Part shown: in pieces, positions 62,501-64,000 of the stretch | Layout: each line of letters opens with the position of its first letter | Numbering within the stretch: the first letter of the stretch is position 1 | Origin: Candidatus Uabimicrobium amorphum | GTDB lineage: Bacteria; Planctomycetota; Uabimicrobiia; Uabimicrobiales; Uabimicrobiaceae | Direction: 5' to 3' | Length of the DNA: 64,000 bases | NCBI RefSeq assembly: GCF_009002475.1 | Contig: NZ_AP019860.1 | Span: 3,038,001 to 3,102,000, forward strand | The notes under the pieces: generated by a model | Told to the model about the DNA's origin: nothing | What the model saw: the letters and a program-made list of their open reading frames with translations, nothing else | The model's database searches: none | Position numbers and translations under genes: made by a program

Positions 62501-64000
62501 ATGAGAGACTCACAGCAAATACATGATCTACTTGGTTTAGGAATGTTCAGCAACGAACACGATGCAACTTCTAAGGATCTGAACCTACCCAAAGATTTAG
62601 AACTGGATTTGTCCTGCGGAAAAAAAATAAATCACTATCTTTTACTCAGTGAGCTAGGTCGCGGAGGGATGGGAGTTGTATTTAGTGCCCTTGACACAAA
62701 ATTAAACCGAAAAGTTGCGCTAAAAATTATCGTTTTGCCCAATCGCAACAGCGCCGACCAACTGCTACAAGAAGCAAAAGTTGTCGCACAATTAAGTCAC
62801 CAAAACATTATTCGCATTTTTGAAGTATACCACAGTCCGGTATTCTTTTTTACCATGGAGCTAATAAACGGAATATCTTTACATCAATTCATATATAACC
62901 ATAGTAAGTACGTCAAAAATAAAGAGTACTTTTTTAAAATAGCCACCATTTTTGCGAAAATAGCGGATGCTTTAAATTTCGTTCACCGCAAAGGTATTGT
63001 TCACCGCGACATAAAACCTGAGAATATCATGTTAGATCGTGACTTAAACCCTATTGTGATGGATTTTGGTATCGCCAAAATAGACACAAAGACCATGACG
63101 AACGAATTTTCTGGTACACCAATCTATATGTCTCCGGAGCAAATACGCGGCAAAAACGTCACCTTCACCACTGATATTTATTCTCTGGGTGTTACCCTTT
63201 ACGAAGCAATCTCAGCACAACGCATTTTTCAAAACGATACAATTGTCAATTTATTTTATCAAATCATACATGACGAACCCATTGCACTTAGGTCTATTAA
63301 CCCCAAAGTACCCAAAGAACTCGAAGCCATTTGCTTTAAGTGCCTAGCCAAAAAAGTAAATAAACGCTATTCCAGTATATCTGGCCTAGCGAAAGATCTA
63401 CGAAAGTACATGGCGGGTAAACCGGTTTCGGCAAAATCCGTTGGTAAGATAGAAAAATCGTTGAAGTGGATTGCGCGAAATAAATTATTGACAACCACTT
63501 TAGCGTGCGTTATTGGCATTGTAACTCTATTGCTGTACATCTCTTTTAAAGAGAAAAATTACCAACTAAAGGCTGCCCAAAATAAAATCACTGCAGAACA
63601 GAGATTACAACGTCAAAAAGAGCTACTATACGTAACAAAAGACCTACGACTATCCTATCTGTCAGCGCAACAAGGAAAATTCAATGCCGCGCAAAAATAC
63701 TTAGATGAAGCAAAAGCTCATTACAAATACCCCGAACAGGCGGTAGAAATTAACTGGTTACAAAATAAAATTGCTCTTTACAAAAACAAATCAAGAATTG
63801 TAGAGGGGAGAAAAATTGTGACGATGACCACTGGTTTTGCTGTAATACAGTCATCGTCGATTGTATTTTATAATGCAAAATTACACCCCCAAAAACAAAT
63901 TTTTGTCGATCATGTGATGACGGCAGGGATCAGCCCTGATAGTAAAACAATGGCTGTGGTTCACGGACAAAAATCTTACTTTATCACTCTGTATGATTTA
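62501..64000 (+). CDS. Ser/Thr protein kinase, membrane-anchored, WD40-like C-terminus (3' truncated)
   Basis: An open frame from ATG 62501 runs through the window end (500 codons, no stop). The kinase domain (about 45-310) has GRGGMGVVFSA, VALKII, HRDIKPENIMLD, MDFGIAK and GTPIYMSPEQIRG. A basic segment and a transmembrane helix (TTTLACVIGIVTLLLYISF, about 327-345) follow, then a helical linker (QGKFNAAQKYLDEAKAHY, TPR-like). From about residue 435 beta strands begin (FAVIQSSSIVFYNAKL, MTAGISPDSKTMAVVHGQK) that look like the first blades of a WD40-type propeller, as in many planctomycete kinases. It is divergent from the ECF-like sigma gene, the arrangement seen in kinase-linked planctomycete ECF systems. 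Confidence 0.92.
   Translation, partial: MRDSQQIHDLLGLGMFSNEHDATSKDLNLPKDLELDLSCGKKINHYLLLSELGRGGMGVVFSALDTKLNRKVALKIIVLPNRNSADQLLQEAKVVAQLSHQNIIRIFEVYHSPVFFFTMELINGISLHQFIYNHSKYVKNKEYFFKIATIFAKIADALNFVHRKGIVHRDIKPENIMLDRDLNPIVMDFGIAKIDTKTMTNEFSGTPIYMSPEQIRGKNVTFTTDIYSLGVTLYEAISAQRIFQNDTIVNLFYQIIHDEPIALRSINPKVPKELEAICFKCLAKKVNKRYSSISGLAKDLRKYMAGKPVSAKSVGKIEKSLKWIARNKLLTTTLACVIGIVTLLLYISFKEKNYQLKAAQNKITAEQRLQRQKELLYVTKDLRLSYLSAQQGKFNAAQKYLDEAKAHYKYPEQAVEINWLQNKIALYKNKSRIVEGRKIVTMTTGFAVIQSSSIVFYNAKLHPQKQIFVDHVMTAGISPDSKTMAVVHGQKSYFITLYDL

Overview
The window looks like chromosomal DNA from a low-GC (by eye about 40%), deep-branching planctomycete, possibly a relative of Candidatus Uabimicrobium. 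This is inference from gene content: six Ser/Thr kinase-like genes in 64 kb (many fused to TPR, FHA, WD40-like or coiled-coil parts), an ECF-like sigma factor divergent from a kinase gene, SUMF1/LRR and PATAN/PQQ fusions, two GroEL genes, and an MglA/Roadblock cluster. I see no rRNA, tRNA, CRISPR array or prophage. UGA is a normal stop in several genes, with one clear exception.

Layout. 1-8 kb: serA, secreted and membrane proteins with TPR or acidic repeats, RNase Z, and a four-gene minus-strand group ending in a signal-peptidase-like protein that lacks both catalytic residues. 8.0-8.6 kb: a 162-bp MITE-like element with perfect 20-bp terminal repeats, plus a degenerate copy of one end. 8.6-17.2 kb: a hybrid histidine kinase, response regulator and Ser/Thr kinase in tight succession, then a lipoprotein and a large PATAN-TPR-propeller protein. 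17.7-20.7 kb: a strong sigma-70-type promoter driving an operon of an MglA-type GTPase with a long basic tail and three Roadblock/LC7 proteins. 20.7-27.0 kb: a tightly coupled six-gene minus operon (kinase-TPR, class V aminotransferase, zinc-ribbon protein, Doc toxin without antitoxin, methyltransferase, FHA-pseudokinase). 27-32 kb: HD phosphohydrolase, GHL10 glycosidase, tRNA 2-selenouridine synthase (mnmH), SpoIIE/PP2C phosphatase. 32-38 kb: groEL-groES-groEL-dnaJ-grpE on the minus strand.

38.3-39.6 kb holds the most striking item. Two adjacent same-frame ORFs separated by a single UGA read as one thioredoxin-like secreted selenoprotein with a Cys-Sec pair. A bacterial-SECIS-like hairpin lies just after the UGA. 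mnmH, another selenium-dependent gene, lies 8 kb away. 39.9-50 kb: a kinase with a P-type Ca2+-ATPase, a CDP-alcohol phosphatidyltransferase divergent from a DUF5690 transporter, and a 1241-aa protein with six about-125-residue repeats. 50-56.6 kb: an Fbp/Fut-type ferric iron ABC transporter downstream of a TolB/Kelch double-propeller protein with a Fur-box-like site upstream. 56.9-64 kb: a YceK-LRV lipoprotein, a coupled SUMF1-LRR/kinase pair, a sigma factor with a long insertion, and a divergent kinase running off the window end.

Short degenerate hexanucleotide repeat tracts occur in at least three intergenic regions and are not explained by the genes.
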